NCBI GenBank assembly: GCA_947088155.1
Contig: CAMUFL010000004.1
Span: forward strand, 61,001-125,000
Direction of reading: 5' to 3'
DNA from: an uncultured Gardnerella sp.
GTDB taxonomy: Bacteria; Actinomycetota; Actinomycetes; Actinomycetales; Bifidobacteriaceae
DNA: 64,000 nucleotides
Positions 25,817-33,106 of the stretch are shown here, in pieces. The stretch's first letter is position 1. Each line of letters begins with the position of its first letter. A model generated the notes under the pieces. That model did no database searches and was not told the origin of the DNA. It worked only from the letters and a program-made list of their open reading frames with translations. Both the position numbers and the translations under genes were made by a program.

Positions 25817-26449
25817 ATGAGGACTCGCAAAACTAATAGCAACGATCGAGCAACATATAAGTATACAAGTTGTGTTCGTAATGAAGATGGTAGTTATAGT
25901 GAAGAAACTATCGAGATTAAGCCGGGCGAAAATGGTGTAACCGTTGCGGATATTAAGATGCTTCACTCAATGGATGACAGCGAGGTTTACTACAACAATA
26001 AGAATCTGCGTCCAACTAGAACTGCTGAAGAAAAAGCTGAAATTAAGGCGTGGAAAGAAGAATATATCCGGCATTTTAATCTTAAGCATGGTTATGAGCC
26101 TAACAAGGATGACGTTGACTATGCTGCTGAAGAACATTTTCCACGTAACTATAATCTTTCACTTGACTTCGATGCAGATGGCGAGCTTGAAGTAGATAAA
26201 AGTCATCTTGCTGAAGCTCTCAGTACTACTGATGATTATGGTTTTATTACCAACGATTATGGTTTTGAAATGTCAGAAGAAATGGAGCATGCGTTTTCAA
26301 CGCTTACTGACAAGCAGCGTCAGGTTATTCGTTTGATGTTTATTGAAGGATACACTCAGTCAGAGATTGCAAGCATGCTTGGTATCTCGTCTGCCGGTGT
26401 TAAAAAGCATCTGGATAAGGCTCTCGAAAAGCTTAGAAAAACGCGTTAA
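25817..26449 (+). CDS. phage sigma-70-like transcription factor
   Basis: Probably a phage-encoded sigma-like regulator. The C-terminal part (about residues 155-208) is a sigma region 4 helix-turn-helix: LTDKQRQVIRLMFIEGYTQS then EIASMLGISSAGVKKHLDKA. The first 150 residues are charged with no recognised domain and no evident region 2, so it may be an accessory factor and not a full sigma. ATG 25817 is preferred because AAGGGTGAGC fits it; GTG 25811 is in frame. First gene of the prophage, with a terminator and control motif behind it. Confidence 0.75.
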   Translation: MRTRKTNSNDRATYKYTSCVRNEDGSYSEETIEIKPGENGVTVADIKMLHSMDDSEVYYNNKNLRPTRTAEEKAEIKAWKEEYIRHFNLKHGYEPNKDDVDYAAEEHFPRNYNLSLDFDADGELEVDKSHLAEALSTTDDYGFITNDYGFEMSEEMEHAFSTLTDKQRQVIRLMFIEGYTQSEIASMLGISSAGVKKHLDKALEKLRKTR

Positions 26450-26471
26450 AAAAATTCTAGAAATTTTATTT

Positions 26472-26513
26472 GGAGGAGGTTAAAAACTCCTCCTTTTTCT
26501 TTGCCTGTGATGT
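26472..26513 (+). promoter_or_regulatory. phage control element A, copy 1 (hairpin plus CTTTGCCTGTGAT)
   Basis: A terminator hairpin GGAGGAG/CTCCTCC (26472-26493) with T5 is followed by CTTTGCCTGTGAT (26499-26511). GGTTAAAAA (26478-26486) ends exactly 12 bases before CTTTGCC, as in the copies at 31.9 and 61.3 kb. Downstream TGTAAGG/CCTTGCA can form another small hairpin before the next Shine-Dalgarno. Confidence 0.7.
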
Positions 26514-26551
26514 GTAAGGAAGAAACCCCTTGCAGAAAGGAGGCAAAACTC

Positions 26552-26731
26552 GTGAAACACAAGATCGTTATTAACGTCACCGGTGAAAACGGTGAGAAGA
26601 AACAGGTTCTACGTGGAGCTGTGATGCGATTACCTCAACGGTTTATCCGCTGGCTGTTTGGTGATTACTCGCAAGTCTACCTATTAGATCCTGGGAAAAG
26701 TGTTCAGTCAGTTGATGTCAAAGAAGTTTAA
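26552..26731 (+). CDS. small phage protein of unknown function
   Basis: 59 residues from GTG 26552 behind AAAGGAGG. Opens KHKIVINVTGENGEKKQVLR, is basic, has an amphipathic RLPQRFIRWLFGDYSQVYLL segment and an acidic end. No family recognised. First gene after control element A copy 1 and 11 bases before the next gene, so it begins an early operon running to the polymerase. Confidence 0.65.
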   Translation: MKHKIVINVTGENGEKKQVLRGAVMRLPQRFIRWLFGDYSQVYLLDPGKSVQSVDVKEV

Positions 26732-26742
26732 GGAGGAAAACA

Positions 26743-27045
26743 GTGAAAAACGAAATCATGAAAGAAGTCATCAAAGACCTGGAAAACTTAACATCTCATC
26801 TTAAAGCACTATTTGATGAGCCTAACGTTAGTAAGGAAAAACCATCTAAACCAGTAGAAGAAGCAAAGCAGAATACTGTCAGTCTTGAGCAGGTTAGAGC
26901 GGTTTTAGCAAAGCTTAGCCAGATGGGAAAGACAGCTGATGTGAAGAAACTCATCGTAAAACACGGTGCGCAAAAGCTCTCGGATGTTCCTGAAAGCGAG
27001 TACGCGAGCCTATTGCATGAAGCGGAGGGAATTAAAGGTGACTAA
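26743..27045 (+). CDS. small helical phage protein, early operon
   Basis: 100 residues from GTG 26743 behind AGGAGG. N-terminal helix (MKEVIKDLENLTSHLKALF), a polar KP-rich linker, then a helical domain SLEQVRAVLAKLSQMGKTAD. Proteins of this pattern precede DUF2800 genes in many Firmicutes phages and are often annotated only as hypothetical. Overlaps the next gene by 8 bases. Probably part of the recombination/replication set. Confidence 0.65.
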   Translation: MKNEIMKEVIKDLENLTSHLKALFDEPNVSKEKPSKPVEEAKQNTVSLEQVRAVLAKLSQMGKTADVKKLIVKHGAQKLSDVPESEYASLLHEAEGIKGD

Positions 27046-28168
27046 GCATGCTTTACTTTCCCCATCTTCTGCTCACAGGTGGATTAAGTGTACTCCGAGT
27101 GCTGTTTTAGAAGAAAAGTTTGAAAACACTACTTCTACAGCGGCTGAGGAAGGAACGGCGGCACACGCGTGGTGTGAGTACAAGCTGAATAAGCTTCTTA
27201 ACCGTCCGTGTGAAAAACCGTCAACCGAGTATGACTCAAACGAGATGCAGGAATGCTCGGACGCTTACGTGGATTTCGTAATGGAAAAATACGAGCAGGC
27301 AAAACTTAACTGTCAAGATCCTATTATTCTCATCGAGCAGAAAGTTGATTTTTCAGCTTACGTGCCTGATGGGTTTGGTACAGCGGATTGCATTATTGTA
27401 GGCGATAAAACGCTGCAGGTTATCGACTTTAAGTACGGTCAAGGCGTGCTGGTTGATGCTTATGAGAATCCTCAGATGAAATGCTACGCGCTTGGAGCTT
27501 TAACGCTTTTCGACAGCTTGTACGAGATACAAAGCGTTGAGATGAGTATTTTTCAGCCACGGCGTGACAACGTATCAACTTTCACACTACCTGTTGCGGA
27601 GCTTATTTCTTGGGCTGAAAGTGTGCTTAAACCTAAAGCGGAGCTTGCTATTAAAGGCGAAGGCGAATTTGAAGCCGGTGACTGGTGCAGGTTTTGCAGG
27701 GCAAAAGCCACGTGCCGTAAACGGGCGGAAGAAAACATTAAACTTGCAGAATTTGAGTTCAAACCGCCTTCTGTTTTAACAGATAGTGAGATTGAAGAAG
27801 TACTCACGCTTATTCCACAGTTAACAAAGTGGGCTGATGATGTTTTAGCGTACGCCACAGATTCCGCTATTAACCACGGGAAAGAGTGGAGCGGTTTCAA
27901 ACTCGTAGAAGGCAGATCAGTTCGCAAGTTTAAGGATGAGACAGCTGTTATTGAGAAAGCAAAAGCTCATGGCTTTACCAACATTTTCAAAACTAGTCTT
28001 ATCGGTTTAACGGAAATGCAAAAGCTGATGGGCAAGAAAAAATTTGAGGATATTCTGGGCGACCTCATTGTAAAACCGTCCGGAAAACTTACGCTCGTAC
28101 CGGACTCGGATAAGCGGGCAAAAGTTAACGTAACAAATGTAAACCAAGAATTCAAAAAGGAGAATTAG
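27038..28168 (+). CDS. DUF2800 protein, Cas4/RecB-like nuclease fold
   Basis: 376 residues from GTG 27038 (GCGGAGGG upstream, overlapping the previous stop). An upstream in-frame ATG would add 24 unlikely residues. DUF2800 proteins are phage replication/recombination genes with a PD-(D/E)XK pattern: here TADCIIVGDKTLQVIDFKYG supplies the acidic residue and the DFK signature, then NPQMKCYALGAL. A Cys set CRFCRAKATC (near residue 225) recalls the iron-sulphur or zinc cluster of Cas4/AddB-like nucleases. It is followed by the DUF2815 ssDNA-binding gene, suggesting a two-component recombination pair. Nuclease activity is inferred. Confidence 0.82.
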   Translation: MTKHALLSPSSAHRWIKCTPSAVLEEKFENTTSTAAEEGTAAHAWCEYKLNKLLNRPCEKPSTEYDSNEMQECSDAYVDFVMEKYEQAKLNCQDPIILIEQKVDFSAYVPDGFGTADCIIVGDKTLQVIDFKYGQGVLVDAYENPQMKCYALGALTLFDSLYEIQSVEMSIFQPRRDNVSTFTLPVAELISWAESVLKPKAELAIKGEGEFEAGDWCRFCRAKATCRKRAEENIKLAEFEFKPPSVLTDSEIEEVLTLIPQLTKWADDVLAYATDSAINHGKEWSGFKLVEGRSVRKFKDETAVIEKAKAHGFTNIFKTSLIGLTEMQKLMGKKKFEDILGDLIVKPSGKLTLVPDSDKRAKVNVTNVNQEFKKEN

Positions 28169-28172
28169 TACT

Positions 28173-28721
28173 ATGTCTAAATTAAATAACACGAAGGTTA
28201 TTACAGGTAAGAACACGCGTCTTTCCTATTTCAACGGTTGGGAGCCAAAGTCTATTAACGGCGGCCCTGAAAAATATAGTGTTTCACTGCTTATCCCTAA
28301 AAGTGATGTTGAAACAGTAAATGCTATTGAGAAAGCTATTGATGCTGCGATTGAGGAAGGTGTCGGCAAGTTCGGTGGTAAGAAACCAAACAAGGCTGCT
28401 CTTAAAACACCGCTCAGGGACGGGGATATTGAGCGTGATGATGAAGCGTATAAAGGACATTACTTCATTAACGCGAACTCAACCACGGCTCCGCAGATTG
28501 TAGACAAGCAAGTAAAACCAATCATGGACCGTAGTGAAGTGTATTCAGGCTGCTATGCGAGAGTTTCCATCAACTTCTACGCGTTTAACTCTAACGGTAA
28601 TAAGGGAGTTGCTTGCGGTCTTGGCAATATTCAAAAAATTCGAGACGGTGAGCCACTCGGCGGACGTAGTCTCGCAACCGATGATTTTACGACTTTAGAA
28701 GATGATGATTTTCTAGCATAA
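28173..28721 (+). CDS. DUF2815 phage single-stranded DNA-binding protein
   Basis: 182 residues. Matches the DUF2815 family of phage ssDNA-binding proteins (OB fold of the T7 gp2.5 kind): TGKNTRLSYFNGWEP, KYSVSLLIPKSD, GHYFINANSTTAPQIVDKQ, and an acidic C-terminal end (FTTLEDDDFLA) typical of SSBs that recruit partners. AAGGAG lies before the ATG. Directly follows DUF2800 with a 4-base gap and precedes the polymerase. Role: coats template during phage replication and recombination. Confidence 0.83.
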   Translation: MSKLNNTKVITGKNTRLSYFNGWEPKSINGGPEKYSVSLLIPKSDVETVNAIEKAIDAAIEEGVGKFGGKKPNKAALKTPLRDGDIERDDEAYKGHYFINANSTTAPQIVDKQVKPIMDRSEVYSGCYARVSINFYAFNSNGNKGVACGLGNIQKIRDGEPLGGRSLATDDFTTLEDDDFLA

Positions 28722-28737
28722 GGAGCGTGAGTTAATT

Positions 28738-28857
28738 ATGGAAATTGTTATAGCGGTTTTTATTTCAGTGTTTATAGGAGTATTACTTCTTGATTTTACG
28801 GTAAAGAAACTCGTGAGTCTTTACGTTGATATTAAACACATTCTAAATAGGAATTAG
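28738..28857 (+). CDS. 39-aa single-TM phage protein
   Basis: Short gene with AAGGAG 12 bases before the ATG. MEIVIAVFISVFIGVLLLDF forms one membrane segment, followed by a basic tail. Stop at 28855. A 16-base direct repeat AGGAATTAGAAGATTC covers its stop and recurs 24 bases later. Function unknown. Confidence 0.55.
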   Translation: MEIVIAVFISVFIGVLLLDFTVKKLVSLYVDIKHILNRN

Positions 28858-28897
28858 AAGATTCCTGAAAACAGGAATTAGAAGATTCTATAAGTGG

Positions 28898-28924
28898 GGT
28901 GGCAGGTTTTCTGTCACCTCTTTT
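28898..28924 (+). terminator. terminator before the DNA polymerase gene
   Basis: GGTGGCAG (28898-28905) pairs with CTGTCACC (28911-28918) around GTTTT, followed by TCTTTT. It lies 23 bases before the polymerase start, so expression of the polymerase may need read-through or anti-termination. Confidence 0.75.
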
Positions 28925-28946
28925 ATAAGCTTGGAGGTGATGTAAT

Positions 28947-31850
28947 TTGGAAAATTTGAGTGTGGATTTGGAGACGTTTTCGAGTGTAAATCTTGGTAAA
29001 TGTGGGGTTTACAAGTACGCAGAATCGGATGATTTTGAGATACTGCTTTTTGGCTACAGTGTGGACGGTAGTGAAGTTCAGGTCGTTGATTTAGCGCAAG
29101 GTGAAACCATACCGGATACTGTGCTTTCTGCTTTAACAGATGAAACAGTGACCAAGTGGGCGTTTAACGCTCAGTTTGAAAGAGTCTGCCTATCACGCTA
29201 CCTGCGAGATAAAGGCATCAATATTAACCCTAGTCAGACAGTGAAAAGTGAAAGCTTGTTTTTAAACCCAAGCTCCTGGCATTGCACAATGATCTGGTCA
29301 GCCACCCTGGGGCTACCCATGTCTTTGGAAAGCGTGGGAGCAGTACTGGGTCTTGATAAGCAGAAACTCACTGAAGGTAAGAATCTTATTAAATACTTCT
29401 GCCTGCCGTGTAATCCTACGAAAGTAAACGGTGGAAGAACAAGAAACAAGTATTTCCACGATAAGGAAAAATGGGAGCAGTTTAAATCGTATAACAAGCG
29501 TGATGTTGAAGTTGAAATGAGTATTCAAGAAAAACTCTCACGCTTTCCCGTACCAGACTTTTTATGGCAGGAGTTTTATCTCGACCAACAGATAAACGAC
29601 CGTGGGATAGGAATAGATCCTCTTTTCGTTGAATCAGCCATAAGACTCGACCAGGAGGTGAAAACGCATCTCGTGGATGAGCTTAAGCATATTACCGGTT
29701 TAGAAAACCCGAACTCCGTGCTACAAATGCGCTCTTGGCTTAAAAAGCATGGCCTTGAAATGGAGTCGCTTGGTAAAAAAGAAGTCGCTAAAGAACTTAA
29801 AACAGTGAGTAAAGAACTGGCGGAAGTTTTACGGCTTCGCCAGCAGCTTGCTAAATCCTCGGTGAAAAAGTATACGGCGATGAAAAACGCTGCCTGCATG
29901 GATTATCGGGAGCGTGGCATGTTTCGCTTCTATGGCGCAAACCGAACAGGAAGATTCGCAGGAAGACTCGTGCAATTACAAAACCTACCACAAAACCATC
30001 TGCCTGATCTAGCTGAGGCTAGAAGTCTTGTAAAACAAGGAAATGTTGAAGCGTTGGAAATGCTTTATGAGGATATTCCGGATACCTTATCCCAGCTTAT
30101 CCGCACTGCTTTTATTCCACGCACAGGATTTAAGTTTATTGTCGCAGACTTTTCAGCGATCGAAGCGAGAGTCCTTGCCTGGCTTGCAGGTGAAAAATGG
30201 CGTATGCGAGTATTCGAGGAAGGCAAAGACATTTACTGCTCGTCAGCCTCTCAAATGTTTAGCGTGCCTGTTGAAAAGCACGGAGTAAACGGGCATTTGC
30301 GGCAGAAAGGTAAGATTGCTGAACTTGCTTGTATTGCTGAAGGTGAACTTGTACTCACAGATGAAGGGCTTGTCCCAATTGAAGAAGTCACTACAAAACA
30401 AAAAGTGTGGGACGGAGAAAACTGGGTCAACCATAACGGAGTTGTTTTTAAGGGTGTAAAGGAGGTAATCGAGTATGAAGGACTTAGAGCAACACCAGAC
30501 CATCTCGTCTGGGTTAAAGGGAAACCGAAGCCAATACGGTTTATTGAATCCGCCATCTGCAAAACACATCTCATACAAACCGGAGATGGTCGGAGAACAA
30601 TACGGCTGGGTGAAAATCATAAGTGCAGAGAAACACTGGAATCAAAAGCAAAACCACTGTTATGTACTGACACAATGCGTAGGGTGTGGAAGCGTTCAAT
30701 GGCAGGACTTAAACAGTCTAAAGTCGGGCAAATCAAAAGGGTGTCAAGCTTGCTCGCAGCCGAAACAAATACCAATATGGTTAGAAAAGCGGCTAAGTGC
30801 TGCAAAACAGCGATGTATCAATCCAAGAGATCCAAATTACAAAAACTATGGTGCAAGAGGGATAAAGTGGTGCTTCCATTCTGTTTTAGAAGCAGGCTTG
30901 TGGATTTTACAAGAGGTAGACAATGTGCGAAAAGACTGGGAATTAGATCGGATAAATACAAACGGCAACTACGAAAAAGGAAATATTCGCTTTGTTCCAA
31001 GAATAGTCAATCAAAACAACAAGCAGAACGCTATCTTAACACGGTGGGAGCAACAATATTGGCCATACGCAAGATCGGTAGTTACAAGAATGCTATCGAA
31101 AGGAATATGCAGAGAAGAAATCATATCAAGAGCAAATACAGCTGTAGCACAACACAGAAAAAACTGGCGTTTAATCGAAGCAAGGCTCGAGTTTATGACA
31201 TACGAAATGCCGGACCAAATCATCGTTTTACCGTATCGGGAAAGCTCGTGCATAACTGCGGCTACGGTGGTGCAGTAGGAGCATTAAAGGCAATGGGCGC
31301 TCTTGATATGGGGGTTCGTGAAGATGGTTTGCAACAGTTGGTTAATGATTGGAGATCTGCTAATCCGCATATTGTTTCATTGTGGTGGGATGTGGACAGA
31401 GCGGTAAAACAGTGTGTACACGAACACGTATCTGTTCAAACACACAATATCGTATTCACTTACAAGAGTGGGTTTCTTATCATCGAACTGCCTTCGAAAA
31501 GATGCCTTTACTATGTGAAACCACGTGTGGAAGAAAACAAGTACGGTGGTGAATCAGTCACCTATGAGGGCGTGGGATCTACTAAAAAATGGGAGCGGCT
31601 GGAAAGCTACGGACCTAAATTCGTAGAAAACATTACACAAGCTATAGCTCGTGACATTCTACTTTACGCCATGCAAACGCTGAAAGAATATCGCATCGTT
31701 GCTCACGTACATGATGAAGCCATTATCGAAACCGATAAAAGCGTGAGTGTTCAAAGCGTGTGCGAGTTAATGGGAAGAACACCACCTTGGGCAGAAGGGC
31801 TTCTTTTACGGGCTGACGGCTACGAGTGCGAGTTTTACAAAAAAGATTAA
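28947..31850 (+). CDS. phage family A DNA polymerase interrupted by an intein
   Basis: 967-residue precursor; removal of the intein leaves 658 residues, normal for this phage polymerase. TTG start with GGAGGTGAT upstream. 3'-5' exonuclease: DLET near residue 7, WAFNAQFERVCL and YNKRDVEVE. Polymerase motif A VADFSAIEARVLAWL (D401), motif B RQKGKIAELA-CGYGG split by the intein after A461, and motif C VAHVHDEAII (D923). All metal ligands are present, so the spliced enzyme should be active. Replicates the phage genome with the DUF2815 SSB and VirE primase/helicase. The intein contains a second gene in another frame. Confidence 0.93.
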   Translation: MENLSVDLETFSSVNLGKCGVYKYAESDDFEILLFGYSVDGSEVQVVDLAQGETIPDTVLSALTDETVTKWAFNAQFERVCLSRYLRDKGININPSQTVKSESLFLNPSSWHCTMIWSATLGLPMSLESVGAVLGLDKQKLTEGKNLIKYFCLPCNPTKVNGGRTRNKYFHDKEKWEQFKSYNKRDVEVEMSIQEKLSRFPVPDFLWQEFYLDQQINDRGIGIDPLFVESAIRLDQEVKTHLVDELKHITGLENPNSVLQMRSWLKKHGLEMESLGKKEVAKELKTVSKELAEVLRLRQQLAKSSVKKYTAMKNAACMDYRERGMFRFYGANRTGRFAGRLVQLQNLPQNHLPDLAEARSLVKQGNVEALEMLYEDIPDTLSQLIRTAFIPRTGFKFIVADFSAIEARVLAWLAGEKWRMRVFEEGKDIYCSSASQMFSVPVEKHGVNGHLRQKGKIAELACIAEGELVLTDEGLVPIEEVTTKQKVWDGENWVNHNGVVFKGVKEVIEYEGLRATPDHLVWVKGKPKPIRFIESAICKTHLIQTGDGRRTIRLGENHKCRETLESKAKPLLCTDTMRRVWKRSMAGLKQSKVGQIKRVSSLLAAETNTNMVRKAAKCCKTAMYQSKRSKLQKLWCKRDKVVLPFCFRSRLVDFTRGRQCAKRLGIRSDKYKRQLRKRKYSLCSKNSQSKQQAERYLNTVGATILAIRKIGSYKNAIERNMQRRNHIKSKYSCSTTQKKLAFNRSKARVYDIRNAGPNHRFTVSGKLVHNCGYGGAVGALKAMGALDMGVREDGLQQLVNDWRSANPHIVSLWWDVDRAVKQCVHEHVSVQTHNIVFTYKSGFLIIELPSKRCLYYVKPRVEENKYGGESVTYEGVGSTKKWERLESYGPKFVENITQAIARDILLYAMQTLKEYRIVAHVHDEAIIETDKSVSVQSVCELMGRTPPWAEGLLLRADGYECEFYKKD
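30330..31256 (+). other. intein (309 residues) in polymerase motif B
   Basis: Protein-splicing element at residues 462-770. Block A starts with Cys1 (CIAEGELVLTDEGLVPIEEV); block B is ATPDH; block F is VYDIRNAG; block G ends in VHN with Cys as the +1 residue. All nucleophiles and the penultimate His are present, so splicing should work. The Hint halves account for about 110 N-terminal and 40 C-terminal residues. The intervening 150-170 residues are Lys/Arg-rich with no LAGLIDADG or in-frame HNH domain, because the DNA there encodes an HNH endonuclease in the +1 frame. Insertion in motif B is a typical intein position. Confidence 0.92.
30475..31278 (+). CDS. HNH homing endonuclease nested out of frame in the polymerase intein
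   Basis: 267 residues in the +1 frame relative to the polymerase. Own ribosome site: AAAGGAGG (30458-30465), 9 bases before the ATG. Layout matches phage free-standing HNH homing endonucleases: EQYGWVKIISAEKHW, a Cys pair region QCVGCGS (C68, C71) and GCQAC (C90, C93), then RLSAAKQRCINPRDPNYKNY and GARGIKW, and the HNH core LDRINTNGNYEKGNIRF (about 157-173). A C-terminal helical part follows (YWPYARSVVTRMLSKGICRE). The first 30 and last 35 residues overprint Hint domain codons. The stop lies 22 bases into the C-extein. Likely cuts intein-less polymerase genes to drive homing. Confidence 0.88.
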   Translation: MKDLEQHQTISSGLKGNRSQYGLLNPPSAKHISYKPEMVGEQYGWVKIISAEKHWNQKQNHCYVLTQCVGCGSVQWQDLNSLKSGKSKGCQACSQPKQIPIWLEKRLSAAKQRCINPRDPNYKNYGARGIKWCFHSVLEAGLWILQEVDNVRKDWELDRINTNGNYEKGNIRFVPRIVNQNNKQNAILTRWEQQYWPYARSVVTRMLSKGICREEIISRANTAVAQHRKNWRLIEARLEFMTYEMPDQIIVLPYRESSCITAATVVQ

Positions 31851-31860
31851 AAAATTTTAG

Positions 31861-31900
31861 GAGCAGGGTTAAAAACCTGCTCTTTTTCTTTGCCTGTGAT
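31861..31900 (+). promoter_or_regulatory. phage control element A, copy 2, with polymerase terminator
   Basis: GAGCAGG/CCTGCTC (31861-31882) with T5 terminates the polymerase gene. GGTTAAAAA (31867-31875) is followed after 12 bases by CTTTGCCTGTGAT (31888-31900). TGATTT (31897) and AAATCA (around 31928) with AAGGC/GCCTT inside can fold before the antirepressor Shine-Dalgarno. Confidence 0.75.
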
Positions 31901-31947
31901 TTAGAAGGCAATACCGCCTTTTAGAAAAAATCATAGGAGGTAATTTT

Positions 31948-32745
31948 ATGAATGAATTACAAGTATTTAAGAATGTAGAGCTTGGCTCTGTTCGCACAAC
32001 AGTAGTAGATGGTATCCCCTATTTTGTGGGCAAGGATGTGGCTGAGATTTTAGGGTACAGCAATCATCGTAAGGCATTAGCAGATCATGTGGATATGGAA
32101 GATAAAACTGATGGGGTAACGATTCGTGACTCCATCGGCAGAGAGCAAAATCCGATTTTAATCAATGAGTCTGGTTTATACAGTCTTATCCTTAGAAGTC
32201 AGCTCCCTAAAGCGTGTCAGTTTAAACACTGGGTTACATCACAGGTTCTTCCGAGTATCCGTAAGCACGGTATGTATGCGACAGATGAGCTTATCAACAA
32301 TCCTGATATGGCTATCGCTGTTTTTAACGCATTGAAAGAAGAGCGTGCTAAAAGAGAAGCGTTAGAGCTTACAACTGCTGTGCAAAAACAGCAGATAGCT
32401 GAGCTTAAACCGAAAGCCAGCTATTACGATGTTGTGCTTAAATGCAAAGACATAATCTCCATGCGTGTGATTGCAAAAGATTATGGCAAGTCAGCACAGT
32501 GGATGAATAATTTCTTGCACGAACTCGGTGTGCAATATAAGCAGTCTGATATCTGGCTTTTATATCAAAAATATGCCAATCAGGAATATACGAAATCTCG
32601 CACAAATACCTACGAGGATTCTAATGGCGTTACACACTCAAAAATGCACACTTATTGGACGCAGAAAGGCAGGCTTTTCATCTATCACCTCATGACACAA
32701 CACGGGATCTACCCCTTGATTGAACAGGAGGCTAAAGATGAGTAA
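31948..32745 (+). CDS. phage antirepressor (BRO-N plus KilAC)
   Basis: 265 residues. N-terminal BRO/ANT domain (about 1-110): FVGKDVAEILGYSNHRKALA, ESGLYSLILRSQLPKA, FKHWVTSQVLPSIRKHGMYA. C-terminal KilAC DNA-binding domain (about 150-260): ISMRVIAKDYGKSAQWMNNF and HTYWTQKGRLFIYHLM. AGGAGG precedes the ATG. Such proteins relieve CI-type repression or modulate lysis-lysogeny; no cI-like repressor gene is seen within this window. First gene after control element A copy 2; overlaps the next gene by 8 bases. Confidence 0.88.
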   Translation: MNELQVFKNVELGSVRTTVVDGIPYFVGKDVAEILGYSNHRKALADHVDMEDKTDGVTIRDSIGREQNPILINESGLYSLILRSQLPKACQFKHWVTSQVLPSIRKHGMYATDELINNPDMAIAVFNALKEERAKREALELTTAVQKQQIAELKPKASYYDVVLKCKDIISMRVIAKDYGKSAQWMNNFLHELGVQYKQSDIWLLYQKYANQEYTKSRTNTYEDSNGVTHSKMHTYWTQKGRLFIYHLMTQHGIYPLIEQEAKDE

Positions 32746-33106
32746 GTCTTATAAAAAACATTTAGAAACAACACCGAATTTTAAGCCTATCGTCTACATC
32801 TGTGCTCCCTACCGTGGAGATAAAGAGAAAAACGTTGAGCACGCTATTCGGTGTGCAGCTTACGCGTATTCACGCGGAGCAATCCCTATGACTCCACACC
32901 TGCTTTTCCCGTTTATGGATGATGAGAATCAAAAGCATAGAGGGGATGCGATGTTTATGGACATTATCCTCTTAGGCAAGTGCAACGAACTATGGGTGTT
33001 CGGAGAAAAAATCACAGGCGGCATGCAAGTAGAAATCAATCTGGCAGAAAAACGAAACCAGCCGATTAAGTATTTTACGGATAAGGATTTAGGGGGTGAA
33101 TGTTGA
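32738..33106 (+). CDS. DUF4406-like protein (nucleoside deoxyribosyltransferase fold)
   Basis: 122 residues from ATG 32738, right after AGGAGG and overlapping the antirepressor stop; an upstream in-frame ATG lacks a ribosome site. The YICAPYRGD start, AIPMTPHLLFPFMDDEN and a C-terminal WVFGEKITGGMQVEINLAEK match DUF4406/DUF7768 proteins of the nucleoside 2-deoxyribosyltransferase-like Rossmann fold. Its role in phages is unknown, perhaps nucleotide metabolism. Its stop shares a base with the next ATG. Confidence 0.75.
   Translation: MSKSYKKHLETTPNFKPIVYICAPYRGDKEKNVEHAIRCAAYAYSRGAIPMTPHLLFPFMDDENQKHRGDAMFMDIILLGKCNELWVFGEKITGGMQVEINLAEKRNQPIKYFTDKDLGGEC

Noticed and set aside
30243..30620. 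Minus-strand frames inside the intein
   Set aside because: Neither has a ribosome site or domain; the plus-strand nested HNH gene explains the coding signal.
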